Positions 43,852-53,033 are shown, counted from the stretch's first letter. The stretch: 64,000 nt of DNA from Pseudomonas crudilactis (GCF_013433315.1 NZ_WXVV01000008.1:62001-126000), one strand, 5' to 3'. Translations and numbers: made by a program. Notes: generated by a model from the letters alone, not told the origin.

Positions 43852-45549
43852 TTAAGCGGCGGACTTGGCCTTGATCTTCTTCAGCTCTTCATCCCGCAAC
43901 TCGCGACGCAGGATCTTGCCGACGTTGGTGGTCGGCAGCGCATCGCGGAACTCCACCGAACGCGGCACCTTGTAACCCGTGACGTTGGCACGCATGTGAT
44001 CCATTACCTGCTCTTTGGTCAGGGTCACGCCCGGTTTGGCGACGATGAAGATCTTGATCGCCTCGCCCGACTTCTCGTCCGGCACGCCGATGGCCGCGCA
44101 CTGCAACACGCCCGGCAGGGTCGCCAGCACGTCTTCCAGTTCGTTCGGGTAGACGTTGAAACCGGAGACCAGAATCATGTCTTTCTTGCGATCGACAATG
44201 CGCATGTAGCCGTCCGGCTGGATCAGCGCGATATCGCCCGTCTTCAGCCAGCCTTCGCTGTCGAGCATTTCATCGGTGGCTTCCTGACGCTGCCAATAGC
44301 CCTTCATCACTTGCGGGCCCTTGACGCACAGCTCGCCGATTTCACCCAGCGGCTGCTCGACACCGTTATCGTCGATGACTTTGCACAAAGTAGATGGCAC
44401 CGGAATACCGATGGTGCCGATCTGAATGTGCTGGATCGGGTTGACCGTGGCCACCGGGCTGGTTTCGGTCATGCCGTAACCTTCGCAGATGGCGCAACCG
44501 GTGACCGCTTTCCAACGCTCGGCAGCGGCCAGTTGCAGGGCCATGCCGCCGGACAAGGTCACTTTCAGCGCGGAGAAATCCAGCTTGCGGAAACCTTCGT
44601 TGTTGCACAGCGCCACGAACAACGTGTTGAGGCCGACGAAACCGCTGAACTTCCACTTCGACAATTCCTTGACCATCGCCGGCAGGTCGCGCGGATTGCT
44701 GATCAGGATGTTGTGGTTGCCGATCAGCATCATCGCCATGCAATGAAAGGTGAACGCATAGATGTGGTACAGCGGCAGCGGCGTGATCAGGATCTCGCAA
44801 CCTTCGTTGAGGTTGGAGCCCATCAGCGCTTTGCATTGCAGCATGTTGGCGACGAGGTTGCGATGGGTCAGCATTGCGCCCTTGGCCACGCCAGTGGTGC
44901 CGCCGGTGTATTGCAGCACCGCCACGTCGCCGCTGTGCGGATTGGCTTCGGCCACCGGCTGACCCTGGCCCTTGCTCAGCACGTCGTTGAACTTGACAGC
45001 TTTTGGCAAGTGATAGGCCGGCACCATCTTCTTCACGTACTTGATGACGCTGTTGATCAGCAGGCGCTTGATCGGTGGCAGCAGGTCGGCGACTTCGGTG
45101 ACGATGACGTGTTTGACGCCGGTTTTCGGCACCACGGTTTCAGCCAGATGCGCCATGTTCGCCAGGCAAACAAGGGCTTTGGCGCCGGAGTCGTTGAATT
45201 GGTGTTCCATTTCCCGCGCGGTGTACAGCGGATTGGTGTTGACCACGATCAGCCCGGCGCGAATCGCACCGAAGACGGCCACCGGGTACTGCAGAACGTT
45301 GGGCAGTTGCACGGCGATTCGATCGCCGGGCTGCAAATCGGTATGCTGTTGCAGATACGCGGCAAACGCACCGGACAATTCGTACAATTCACCGTAGGTG
45401 ATTGTCTTGCCCAGGTTGCTGAAAGCCGGTTTGTTGGCGAAGCGTTGGCAGGATTGCTTCAACACTGCCTGAATGTTCGGATACTCGTCCGGATTGATGT
45501 CGGCAGCAATTCCAGCCGGGTATTTATCCTTCCAAAAGTCTTCGATCAT
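43852..45549 (-). CDS. fadD1: Long-chain fatty-acid-CoA ligase FadD1
   Basis: A 565-residue acyl-CoA synthetase. The AMP-binding motif is YTGGTTGVAKGAMLTHRN, then YGMTETSPVA, then GWLKTGDIALIQPDGYMRIVDRKKD. It activates fatty acids to acyl-CoA with ATP for beta-oxidation. A GAGGAG ribosome site precedes the ATG. A 354-base gap to fadD2, including a REPIN, suggests its own promoter. The order fadD2-fadD1 opposite a lipase and phaJ1 matches the P. aeruginosa PA3299-PA3302 locus. Confidence 0.93.
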   Translation of the reverse strand: MIEDFWKDKYPAGIAADINPDEYPNIQAVLKQSCQRFANKPAFSNLGKTITYGELYELSGAFAAYLQQHTDLQPGDRIAVQLPNVLQYPVAVFGAIRAGLIVVNTNPLYTAREMEHQFNDSGAKALVCLANMAHLAETVVPKTGVKHVIVTEVADLLPPIKRLLINSVIKYVKKMVPAYHLPKAVKFNDVLSKGQGQPVAEANPHSGDVAVLQYTGGTTGVAKGAMLTHRNLVANMLQCKALMGSNLNEGCEILITPLPLYHIYAFTFHCMAMMLIGNHNILISNPRDLPAMVKELSKWKFSGFVGLNTLFVALCNNEGFRKLDFSALKVTLSGGMALQLAAAERWKAVTGCAICEGYGMTETSPVATVNPIQHIQIGTIGIPVPSTLCKVIDDNGVEQPLGEIGELCVKGPQVMKGYWQRQEATDEMLDSEGWLKTGDIALIQPDGYMRIVDRKKDMILVSGFNVYPNELEDVLATLPGVLQCAAIGVPDEKSGEAIKIFIVAKPGVTLTKEQVMDHMRANVTGYKVPRSVEFRDALPTTNVGKILRRELRDEELKKIKAKSAA

Positions 45550-45814
45550 GGAAGCCCACTCCTCAGCAACGCGAATTCTTCACCGCATTTGATGCGATTA
45601 TTATTGGTGTGTGTTTGGTATTGGTGAATCTGGCTTTTACATAGGCCGAGAAGTCACAAAGCGCGCCGAGAGTAGCAGCTTTGCCAAGGGTCGACTAGAG
45701 CCAAAAGCGGCCCCTACAGTCATATTCATGACTCAAGACTATCTAGCAGTCATTTTAGAGCAAAAATCCTAGACCTCCTTGAAAGCCCCGGTTTTCGGGG
45801 ACATCAAACAAAAA
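45550..45814. other. Intergenic region between fadD1 and fadD2 (promoter of fadD1)
   Basis: No gene seen. A small GCCCCGGTTTTCGGGG-type hairpin lies near 45785-45800 and could end fadD2 transcription; AT-rich stretches at 45590-45620 and 45720-45770 look like promoter sequence. I see no convincing PsrA palindrome by eye. Confidence 0.45.
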
Positions 45815-45880
45815 ATTCGCGAGCAGGCTCGCTCCCACAAGGATTACTCTTTCCCTGTGGGAGCGAGCTTGCTCGCGAAT
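45815..45880. repeat. REPIN, GTGGGAGCGAGC type, short spacer
   Basis: TTCGCGAGCAGGCTCGCTCC and its inverted copy, separated by about 20 bases, downstream of fadD2. Confidence 0.86.
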
Positions 45881-45903
45881 GCGCGAAGCGCAGCGGTTAA
45901 GGG

Positions 45904-47592
45904 CTACGCGATATCGCGCAACTCGCGCCGCAGAATTTTCCCGACAGGCGTCATCGGCAATGACTCACGCAACACGATGTGTTTCGGCACCTTATACGCA
46001 GTGAAATTCTCTTTGCAGTAAGCCTTGAGTTCTTCGAGACTGACCCCGGTTTCCCGCGCCACCACAAACAGCTTCACCGCCTCGCCCGAACGCTCGTCCG
46101 GCACGCCGATGACCGCACAGTTGGCCACTTTCGGGTGAGCCATCACCACGTCTTCGATTTCATTCGGATAAACGTTGAAACCGGAGACGATGATCATGTC
46201 CTTCTTGCGGTCGACGATGCGCACAAAACCGTCCGGTTCGATCAACGCAATATCGCCAGACTTGAACCAGCCCTCGGCATCCAGCACTTCGGCCGTAGCT
46301 TCCGGTTTGTGCCAGTAGCCCTTCATGATCTGCGGGCCCTTGATGCACAACTCGCCGCGCTCGCCCATCGGCTGCTCGACACCGTCATCGTTGATGACTT
46401 TCAGTAACGTGCCAGGCACCGGCAAACCGACCGTACCCAGCCGCGAATGATCGCCGTACGGGTTGGTGCAGGCCACCGGTGAGGTTTCGGTCAGGCCGTA
46501 ACCTTCGGTGATGCGGCAACCGGTTATTTGCTCCCAACGCTCGGCGGTAGCCTTGACCAGCGCGGTGCCGCCGGAGTTGGTGAGCTTGAGGCTGGAGAAA
46601 TCGAGAGTCTTGAAATCCGCGTGCTCCATCAGCGCCACGAACAAAGTGTTCAGCCCCAGCAGCGCCGAGAACCGCCAGTTCTTCAGCTCTTTGATAAAGC
46701 CGGCAATGTCGCGCGGGTTGGTGATCAGCACGTTGTGGTTGCCGGACACCATCATGCACATGCAGTTCGCGGTGAAGGCATAGATGTGATAGAGCGGCAG
46801 CGGCGCGATCATCACTTCCTGGCCTTCGCGCAACAGCGGCTGACCGTCCGGGCCGAGTTGGGCGAGACAGGCGCGCACTTGCTGCATGTTCGCCACCAGA
46901 TTGCCGTGGGTGAGCATCGCGCCCTTCGCCAGCCCGGTGGTGCCGCCGGTATATTGCAGCACGGCGATGTCGTCGAGGCTGACTTTCAGTGGCTTGATGC
47001 CCAGGCCGCGGCCCATGCGCAGTGCGCTCTTGAAGGAGATCGCCTGCGGCAGCGAATACGCCGGGACCATCTTCTTCACTTTACTGACCACGGTGTTGAC
47101 CAGCCAGCCCTTGGCGCTGGGCATCAGGTCGCCCATCTTCGCTTCGATCAGATATTGAATGTCGGTGTCGGGCAGCACTTCCTGGACTTTCTGGCCGAAC
47201 ATATTCAGGTACACCAGTGCCCGTGCGCCGGAATCCTTGAACTGATGACGCATCTCCCGCGCGGTGTACAGCGGGTTGGTGTTGACCACGATCAGCCCGG
47301 CGCGCAATGCACCGAACACGGCAATCGGGTAATGCAGGACGTTGGGCATCTGCACGGCGATGCGATCCCCCGGGACCAGATCGGTATGCGCCTGCAGATA
47401 ACCGGCGAAAGCGGCGCTCTGGCGCTCGAGTTCGGCGTAGGTCAGGGTGATGCCCATGTTGCTGAACGCCGGGCGATCGGCGAACTTCTTGCAGGAACGC
47501 TCGAACACCTCGATCACCGACTTGAACTCACCCATGTCGATGTCCAGCGGTACGCCGGCCGGGCGTTTGTCGTTCCAGAAATCAGGTTGCAT
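45904..47592 (-). CDS. fadD2: Long-chain fatty-acid-CoA ligase FadD2
   Basis: A 562-residue acyl-CoA synthetase, paralogous to FadD1 throughout. The motif YTGGTTGLAKGAMLTHGN, EGYGLTETSPVA and GWFKSGDIALIEPDGFVRIVDRKKD mark the adenylation domain. The ATG at 47592 gives the same N-terminus as FadD1 (DFWNDKRPAG vs DFWKDKYPAG); a 33-residue extension upstream is rejected. Its leader includes AAGAACAA overlapping the start, a possible Crc/Hfq site. It begins 199 bases from the divergent lipase gene. Confidence 0.93.
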   Translation of the reverse strand: MQPDFWNDKRPAGVPLDIDMGEFKSVIEVFERSCKKFADRPAFSNMGITLTYAELERQSAAFAGYLQAHTDLVPGDRIAVQMPNVLHYPIAVFGALRAGLIVVNTNPLYTAREMRHQFKDSGARALVYLNMFGQKVQEVLPDTDIQYLIEAKMGDLMPSAKGWLVNTVVSKVKKMVPAYSLPQAISFKSALRMGRGLGIKPLKVSLDDIAVLQYTGGTTGLAKGAMLTHGNLVANMQQVRACLAQLGPDGQPLLREGQEVMIAPLPLYHIYAFTANCMCMMVSGNHNVLITNPRDIAGFIKELKNWRFSALLGLNTLFVALMEHADFKTLDFSSLKLTNSGGTALVKATAERWEQITGCRITEGYGLTETSPVACTNPYGDHSRLGTVGLPVPGTLLKVINDDGVEQPMGERGELCIKGPQIMKGYWHKPEATAEVLDAEGWFKSGDIALIEPDGFVRIVDRKKDMIIVSGFNVYPNEIEDVVMAHPKVANCAVIGVPDERSGEAVKLFVVARETGVSLEELKAYCKENFTAYKVPKHIVLRESLPMTPVGKILRRELRDIA

Positions 47593-47599
47593 TGTTCTT
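47592..47599 (-). promoter_or_regulatory. Candidate Crc/Hfq motif at the fadD2 start
   Basis: The minus strand reads AAGAACAA across the A of the fadD2 ATG, with GAGGAC just upstream. It fits AAnAAnAA. Confidence 0.45.
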
Positions 47600-47791
47600 G
47601 TCCTCTTTACCTGAGCCGATCCGGGCCGCTTTCTGTCATTTCTGAAAAAGCGGAGCTTCACGGACACTAGCAGCAATGGCCATCGAGGCAAATATGGGCA
47701 AAGCCGTCATTGATCGTGTGAATCTTCCTGCCGTGGCGTGGGCTGATCAGACGCGCTATACAATGTTCCGACTCTGAGCAAAGGAATCGCC

Positions 47792-48736
47792 ATGATCCAC
47801 GACACCCTATGGCTGGACGCGAATGACCGCAGCCGCCTGTTCGTCAATCAATGGCTGCCTACGGCGCCGTTGAAAGCGGTGATCCTGCTGGCCCACGGCA
47901 TGGCGGAACACAGTGGTCGCTACGCAGGACTGGCCGACACGTTTTGCGACAAAGACTATGGCGTGTATGCCCCGGATCTGCGCGGACATGGCAAAACCGC
48001 CAATCACGGCACCCTCGGCCACTTCGCCGATGATGATGGCTGGTGCAAAGTGCTCGGCGATCTGGCCAGCCTCAACCAGCACATCGGCCAGCAGCACCCC
48101 GGCGTGCCGATCATTCTGCTGGGGCACAGCATGGGCAGCTATCTTGCCCAAGGCTATCTACTGCACCACAGCGCCAGCCTGCACGGGGCGATCCTCAGTG
48201 GTTCCAACTTTCAGCCCGTTGCGCTGTATCGCGCTGCGCAACAGATCGCCCGCCTGGAAAAACTCCGTCAGGGTGGCAAGGGCCGCAGTGCGCTGATCGA
48301 ATGGCTGTCGTTCGGCTCGTTCAATAACAAATTCAAACCGGCGCGCACACCGTTCGACTGGTTGAGCCGCGATCCGGCCGAGGTTGACCTGTACGCCAAC
48401 GACCCGCTGTGTGGCTTTCGCTGCACCAATCAACTGTGGATCGACCTGCTCGGCGGCTTGCAGCAGATCAGCAAAGCGTCCAATCTCGCCCAGATCGACC
48501 CGGGCCTGCCGCTGCTGGTAATCGGCGGCGAATGTGATCCGGTGAGTGAAGGCAAGCGTCTGACAGATCTGGCCAATGCCTTGCGCACGGCCGGCAGCCA
48601 GCACCTGCAACTGAAGATCTACCCGCAAGCGCGGCACGAATTGTTCAACGAAACCAACCGCGACGAAGTGATCGCTGATGTGCTGGCCTGGATCGATCAG
48701 GCCCTGAGCCATCCGCGCCCTCACCGCAGCGAATAA
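47792..48736 (+). CDS. Monoacylglycerol-lipase-like alpha/beta hydrolase
   Basis: A 314-residue serine hydrolase of the Hydrolase_4/S33 family. The nucleophile is Ser113 in GHSMGSYLAQG, the oxyanion-region motif is HGMAEHSGRYAGL, the acid is in GGECDPVSEG, and the catalytic His in ARHELFNE. This matches PA3301 of P. aeruginosa in context. It probably releases fatty acids from monoacylglycerols or a related ester, feeding FadD. AAGGAA ribosome site. phaJ1 follows 42 bases later, so both are likely one operon. Confidence 0.88.
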   Translation: MIHDTLWLDANDRSRLFVNQWLPTAPLKAVILLAHGMAEHSGRYAGLADTFCDKDYGVYAPDLRGHGKTANHGTLGHFADDDGWCKVLGDLASLNQHIGQQHPGVPIILLGHSMGSYLAQGYLLHHSASLHGAILSGSNFQPVALYRAAQQIARLEKLRQGGKGRSALIEWLSFGSFNNKFKPARTPFDWLSRDPAEVDLYANDPLCGFRCTNQLWIDLLGGLQQISKASNLAQIDPGLPLLVIGGECDPVSEGKRLTDLANALRTAGSQHLQLKIYPQARHELFNETNRDEVIADVLAWIDQALSHPRPHRSE

Positions 48737-48778
48737 TTTTTTGTGGATTCACTGAATCCGTCACAGGAATCGAGACCG

Positions 48779-49249
48779 ATGACCCAGGTTACCAACATCC
48801 CTTACGAAGCCCTCGAAGTCGGCCAGACCGCCAGCTACAGCAAGACCGTCGAAGAGCGCGACATTCAACTGTTTGCCGCGATGTCGGGCGACCACAACCC
48901 GGTGCACCTGGACGCCGAGTTTGCCGCCGCGAGCATGTTCAAGGAGCGCATTGCTCATGGCATGTTCAGCGGTGCGCTGATCAGTGCTGCGGTGGCCTGC
49001 GAACTGCCTGGACCGGGCACCATTTATATCGGTCAGCAGATGAGCTTTCAGAAGCCGGTGAAGATTGGCGACACGTTGACCGTGCGCCTGGAAATTCTCG
49101 AGAAATTGCCGAAGTTTCGGGTGCGCATTGCCACTCGCGTGTTCAACCAGAAGGATGAGCTGGTGGTGGATGGCGAGGCTGAAATCCTCGCACCGCGCAA
49201 GCAGCAGACGGTGACGTTGCCGACTTTGCCGCCGATCAGCATTGGCTGA
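48779..49249 (+). CDS. phaJ1: (R)-specific enoyl-CoA hydratase PhaJ1 (MaoC fold)
   Basis: A 156-residue MaoC-type hydratase. The catalytic segment AAMSGDHNPVHLDAEFAA carries the essential Asp and His of the (R)-hydratase motif; KERIAHGMFSGALISAA and the PPISIG tail are also characteristic of PhaJ1. It links beta-oxidation to polyhydroxyalkanoate synthesis by making (R)-3-hydroxyacyl-CoA. The ATG at 48779 is preceded by AGGAAT. It lies in the same locus as fadD2-fadD1. Confidence 0.87.
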   Translation: MTQVTNIPYEALEVGQTASYSKTVEERDIQLFAAMSGDHNPVHLDAEFAAASMFKERIAHGMFSGALISAAVACELPGPGTIYIGQQMSFQKPVKIGDTLTVRLEILEKLPKFRVRIATRVFNQKDELVVDGEAEILAPRKQQTVTLPTLPPISIG

Positions 49250-49251
49250 TT

Positions 49252-49413
49252 CCCCTCACCCCAGCCCTCTCCCCCAAGGGGGCGAGGGGGAAAGGGAGCC
49301 GATCTCCGCTGTTTTAAGATCTTGAGTTCGACTGGATATTTCAGGTCGATGTAGCTCGAAAGAACACCTCGTTCAGTCCCCTCTCCCTCCGGGAGAGGGC
49401 TAGGGTGAGGGGC
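49252..49413. repeat. MITE-like repeat, short subtype
   Basis: CCCCTCACCCCAGCCCTCTC ... with a complementary GGGCTAGGGTGAGGGG end; the centre contains TTGAGTTCGACTGGATATTT, almost the same as the copy at 11629-11790. Confidence 0.82.
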
Positions 49414-49439
49414 TCTTGCTTTGGCTTTCCCCCATACAC

Positions 49440-49472
49440 AAAAAAAACGCCAGACTAGCTGGCGTTTTTTGT
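49440..49472. terminator. Terminator before the PA2169-family gene
   Basis: AAAAAAACGCCAG, an ACTAG loop region and CTGGCGTTTTTT form a bidirectional hairpin 14 bases beyond the stop of the PA2169-family gene. Confidence 0.82.
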
Positions 49473-49485
49473 TACCGACAAGCGC

Positions 49486-49953
49486 TTAAGAACGAGCGCG
49501 AGCCTGGTTACGCAGGGCTTTCACCTGGTCGTGGTTGCGTTGTACGCCGTGGTATTGGCGTTCAACCAGGTCACGAATACCTACCAGATTGTGCTTGCTG
49601 ATTTTCTCGAGGGCTTCTTTGTAAGCCTTCAGCGCATGGTCTTCACCGCGCTCGGCTTCGTTCAGCACAGCTTCTTCGTCTTTGCCGGTGAACATGGCTT
49701 TGACGTCGACCCAGCGACGGTGCAGGTCGCCGCTGACGCTGGTGGAAGTTTCCGGATCGCCGCCCAGCTTGCGAACTTCGGCTTGCAGTTCTGCTGCAGC
49801 GGTGGCGCAATCAGCGGAGCGAGTCACGAACAGGGTTTTCAGTTCTGGATGCTTGATGTCTTCGGCGCAAGTCTTGAACCCTTCCTGACCGTCCTTGCTG
49901 GTTTCAATCAGGTCATTGAGTACAGAGATGGCTTCTTTATTCATGTCGGTCAT
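49486..49953 (-). CDS. PA2169 family four-helix-bundle protein (DUF2383)
   Basis: A 155-residue helical protein starting MTDMNKEAISVLNDLIETSKDG, with ADIKHPELKTLFVTRSADC-like and NEAERGEDHALKAYKEALEK segments typical of the DUF2383/PA2169 ferritin-like bundle family. Function is unknown; stress association is suspected. The ATG at 49953 has an AAGGAA ribosome site 7 bases upstream. Confidence 0.85.
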   Translation of the reverse strand: MTDMNKEAISVLNDLIETSKDGQEGFKTCAEDIKHPELKTLFVTRSADCATAAAELQAEVRKLGGDPETSTSVSGDLHRRWVDVKAMFTGKDEEAVLNEAERGEDHALKAYKEALEKISKHNLVGIRDLVERQYHGVQRNHDQVKALRNQARARS

Positions 49954-50158
49954 TTTTCAATTCCTTGCGATTGGTTGAAGATGCAAGGGATATTGCAGTG
50001 TGCGTGCCAGCTTTTTTATTTATAAAATTTCTTTATTTATCAACAAGTTAAAGATAAGTGAACTATCTGTATCACGGTTATTTGCATGATCTGTCATTTG
50101 GCCTGCATGCAGAATGCCTGTATTTTCCAAGCTGATTTGAAGCCAGACGAAATCCCTG

Positions 50159-50395
50159 ATGAATCCCGAAAAACTCGAATTGCTGATCACCCGCGAAATG
50201 CCCTTCGGCAAGTACAAGGGCCGGATCATTGCCGACCTGCCGGGGCCATACCTGAACTGGTTTGCCCGCGAAGGTTTCCCCCACGGCGAACTCGGTGGCT
50301 TGCTCGCGCTGATGCAGGAAATCGACCATAACGGCCTCTCGGACCTGCTCGAACCGCTGCGCGCCAAACACGGCAAACCTGCCCCGCGCCATTGA
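50159..50395 (+). CDS. DUF3820 family protein
   Basis: A 78-residue protein with the pattern MPFGKYKGRIIADLPGPYLNWFAREGFP, which defines the DUF3820 family (a putative RNA/DNA-associated small domain). No strong ribosome site precedes the ATG. It is followed 29 bases later by the class V aminotransferase gene on the same strand, so co-transcription is likely. Confidence 0.82.
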   Translation: MNPEKLELLITREMPFGKYKGRIIADLPGPYLNWFAREGFPHGELGGLLALMQEIDHNGLSDLLEPLRAKHGKPAPRH

Positions 50396-50424
50396 AGCGC
50401 CCTCCTCTCTAGAGTCAGCCGACC

Positions 50425-51606
50425 ATGCCCGATAACACCCGCCGCGCCCGTGACGAAGCCTTTTGGCAAACGTTTGGCGATAGATACGATGTTCAACCTG
50501 GCCCCGTGAACCTGGAGAACGGTTACTTCGGGCGCATGTCGCGCACGGTGATCGAGGAGTACCAACGCAATATCGAGCTGATCAACACGAGTAATTCGGT
50601 GTACGTGCGCCAGCGTTTCGAGCAGCACGACAACCTCGATATCCGCGCGCAACTCGCCGAGCTGATTGGCGTACGTGCACAGAGCGTGGCGTTCACCCGC
50701 AACGCCACCGAAGGCCTGCAATCGCTGATCCGTAACTACAACCGCTTGCAGCCGGGCGATCAGGTGCTGATCAGTGATCTGGAATACGACACGGTCAAAG
50801 GCGCCATGCGCTGGCTGGCCAGACATCGTGGCGCCGAGGTGATCGAGATTGCCCACGCGCACCCGGCGAGCTACGACAGCCTGCTGGAGACGTACCGCGA
50901 AGCCTTTGCCGGTCACCCGAAGATCAAGCTGATGGCCCTGACTCACGTTACTCACCGCACCGGTCTGGTCATGCCGGTGCAAGCCATCGCCGCCCTCGCC
51001 AAAGAGCATGGCGTTGATGTAATCCTCGACGGCGCCCATGCGCTCGGTCAGATCGAGTTCGATCTTGAAGCATTGGGCATTTCTTTCGCCGGCTTCAACC
51101 TGCACAAATGGATCGGCGCACCGCTCACCCTCGGTTTCCTCTATATCGCGCCGCAACGCCTGGCCGATATCGATCCGGACATGGATGAAATGCATTACCC
51201 GGTTAATGACATCCGCGCGCGCACGTCGTACAGCACACCTAACATTCCCGCGCTGATGACCTTGCCGCTGGTGTTCGAGGAGCATCGCTCTCTCGGCGGC
51301 GCACCGGCCAAAGGCGCTCGCGTCAATTATCTGCGCAATCTGTGGGTCAGCGCGGTGCGACACTTGCCGGGTATCGAGGTGATGACGCCAGATGATCCAC
51401 GGCTGTATTGCGGCATCACCTCGCTGCGCTTCACCCGTCACGATGATCAACAGGCGATGGCCGAGCGCCTGCTCAACGACTACAACCTGTTCACCGTGGT
51501 GCGCAACGGCGCGGCCAGCGGGCCGAGCATCCGCATTACTCCGGGGCTGACTACCACCGCTGACGACATGCAGTTGCTGGTCCGCGCGCTGAACGAGCTG
51601 CGCTAA
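50425..51606 (+). CDS. Class V PLP-dependent aminotransferase (isopenicillin-N-epimerase-like)
   Basis: A 393-residue class V aminotransferase fold. The phosphate-binding AFTRNATEGLQSL, the DGAHALGQIEFD aspartate region and the PLP lysine in GFNLHKWIGAPLTLGF are clear. The subgroup includes cysteine desulfurases and isopenicillin-N epimerases; the HKW motif fits the latter. The substrate is unknown. It has a poor ribosome site, so translation may depend on the DUF3820 gene just upstream. Its last 4 bases overlap the convergent gene's stop. Confidence 0.87.
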   Translation: MPDNTRRARDEAFWQTFGDRYDVQPGPVNLENGYFGRMSRTVIEEYQRNIELINTSNSVYVRQRFEQHDNLDIRAQLAELIGVRAQSVAFTRNATEGLQSLIRNYNRLQPGDQVLISDLEYDTVKGAMRWLARHRGAEVIEIAHAHPASYDSLLETYREAFAGHPKIKLMALTHVTHRTGLVMPVQAIAALAKEHGVDVILDGAHALGQIEFDLEALGISFAGFNLHKWIGAPLTLGFLYIAPQRLADIDPDMDEMHYPVNDIRARTSYSTPNIPALMTLPLVFEEHRSLGGAPAKGARVNYLRNLWVSAVRHLPGIEVMTPDDPRLYCGITSLRFTRHDDQQAMAERLLNDYNLFTVVRNGAASGPSIRITPGLTTTADDMQLLVRALNELR

Positions 51607-52178
51607 AACACCGTGATCAGGTATTTGTCATAGCCCGCCACGCCGATCTGCGATGACAGGGCAAAGGTGTCGACGCCGATCGTCAGGTTGCCGAAGTAGC
51701 CGTCCTCCGGATCATTGTCCGTGATCGGCCGCAACGCCAGCCGAACGGCATCGTTATCAGTGGCTGTGCAATTGCAGGCACAGGGCAAATGCAGACACCC
51801 CGCCCAGGCCTCCTGATACAACTGCGGCTGTTGATCGTCATTGGCGATGGCGACGCTCAGCGCGATGCACGAAAAGGCAGTTTGCCGATCCGGGTAAAGG
51901 CTGGTGAAACGAACGATGCCTTTACTGTCGGTCGACTGACTGCCGCACAGTGTGTCGGTGCCAATGTGCTGCTCGATGCGGACCACGGCGCCACTGACCG
52001 GCTCGCCGGTCATGGCATCGACCAGGGTCAGCCGCAATAGAAGAGGCAAGCCTTCGACGCCCGCGCTGATGTTGCGCACCTTGCCCTTGCTGTTGTGCCA
52101 ATCGAAACTGCCAACCACGGGCAACTGCCGCGGGCGCAGAGCGTTGATTGATAAAGCGACAGATTGATGGTCGTCCAT
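51603..52178 (-). CDS. Degenerate intradiol-dioxygenase-like beta-sandwich protein with Cys cluster
   Basis: A 191-residue soluble protein. Residues 43-70 (GLPLLLRLTLVDAMTGEPVS) and 83-109 (TDSKGIVRFTSLYPD then a strand) follow the intradiol ring-cleavage dioxygenase core strand pattern. In active enzymes the second block ends in RtpHIHf.V; here the segment is QTAFSCIALSV, so the two histidines are lost, and no tyrosine ligands are seen in the expected places. The C-terminal third has Cys128, Cys133, Cys135 and Cys137 in CLHLPCACNC. A non-catalytic binding or metal role is inferred. Confidence 0.65.
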   Translation of the reverse strand: MDDHQSVALSINALRPRQLPVVGSFDWHNSKGKVRNISAGVEGLPLLLRLTLVDAMTGEPVSGAVVRIEQHIGTDTLCGSQSTDSKGIVRFTSLYPDRQTAFSCIALSVAIANDDQQPQLYQEAWAGCLHLPCACNCTATDNDAVRLALRPITDNDPEDGYFGNLTIGVDTFALSSQIGVAGYDKYLITVF

Positions 52179-52280
52179 GAGGCGTTCTCTCTTCCGTAAG
52201 ATGAACGCAGATTAGCGCCACGCAAACGCGGCTGTGCGGTAACTATGTATCGCGTGATGTCCTCGCACTTTCTTCAAGGC

Positions 52281-52313
52281 AAAAAAAAACGGTGCACCGA
52301 CCAAGCGCACCGT
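52281..52313 (-). terminator. Terminator of the zwf-pgl-eda operon
   Basis: On the minus strand ACGGTGCGC, a loop and GTGCACCGT-type stem are followed by TTTTTTTTT, 37 bases beyond the eda stop. Confidence 0.75.
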
Positions 52314-52350
52314 AAAGCCGTAGAACACACAACGAAGTGTCTGGTAACAA

Positions 52351-53016
52351 TCAGTCCAGCAGCGCCAACGCCTCGGCGGTGCATTCCTGAATACGGGCCC
52401 AGTCGCCGTTCTTGATCCACTCCGGATCAAGCATCCAGCTACCGCCCACGCACATGACGTTTTTCAGCGCCATGTAGCTCTTGATGTTGGCCGGGCCGAC
52501 GCCGCCAGTCGGACAGAATTTCACTTCGCCGAACGGGCCGCCGAGGGCCTTGATTGCCGCCACGCCACCGCTGACTTCAGCCGGGAACAGCTTGAAGCGG
52601 CGATAACCCAGACCGTAGCCTTCCATGATGCCGGAGGCGTTGCTGATGCCCGGCAACAGCGGAATCGGGCTGTCGACGCTGGCTTCCAGCAGGTCACGGG
52701 TGATGCCCGGGGTGACGATGAATTGCGAACCGGCAGCTTCGGCAGCCGCGAGCATGTTGCGATCAAGCACGGTGCCGGCACCGGTCATCAGTTCCGGACG
52801 CTGGTCGCGCAGGATCTGAATGGCCTTGAGGCCGAACTGCGAACGCAGGGTCACTTCCAGCGCGGTCAGACCACCGGCGGCCAGAGCGTCAGCCAGTGGC
52901 AGCACGTCCTGTTCGCGAGCGATGGTGATCACCGGCAGGATCCGCGCCTTGGCGCAGAGGCTGTCGATCAGGGCAACTTTGTCCGCCATGGAAACGGTCG
53001 AGGATGGGGTTGTCAT
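52351..53016 (-). CDS. eda: KDPG/KHG aldolase
   Basis: A 221-residue aldolase that splits 2-keto-3-deoxy-6-phosphogluconate into pyruvate and glyceraldehyde-3-phosphate. The Schiff-base lysine lies in FKLFPAEV, the ALEVTLRS catalytic-Glu segment and the CPTGGVG phosphate loop are present. The ATG at 53016 has an AAGGAA ribosome site; a 75-residue frame upstream overlaps pgl and is rejected. It is the last gene of zwf-pgl-eda (17-base gap from pgl). Confidence 0.95.
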   Translation of the reverse strand: MTTPSSTVSMADKVALIDSLCAKARILPVITIAREQDVLPLADALAAGGLTALEVTLRSQFGLKAIQILRDQRPELMTGAGTVLDRNMLAAAEAAGSQFIVTPGITRDLLEASVDSPIPLLPGISNASGIMEGYGLGYRRFKLFPAEVSGGVAAIKALGGPFGEVKFCPTGGVGPANIKSYMALKNVMCVGGSWMLDPEWIKNGDWARIQECTAEALALLD

Positions 53017-53033
53017 AGCGGCTGTTCCTTGGC

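Noticed and set aside
43717..45627. 636-codon open frame on the plus strand opposite fadD1
   Set aside because: It is the mirror of the GC-rich fadD1 coding sequence; the protein is His/Arg/Gln-rich with no recognisable domain, and fadD1 itself is unambiguous.
50020..51450. 476-codon open frame on the minus strand opposite the aminotransferase and DUF3820 genes
   Set aside because: Both plus-strand genes have clear family motifs; the opposite frame has none and spans two unrelated genes.
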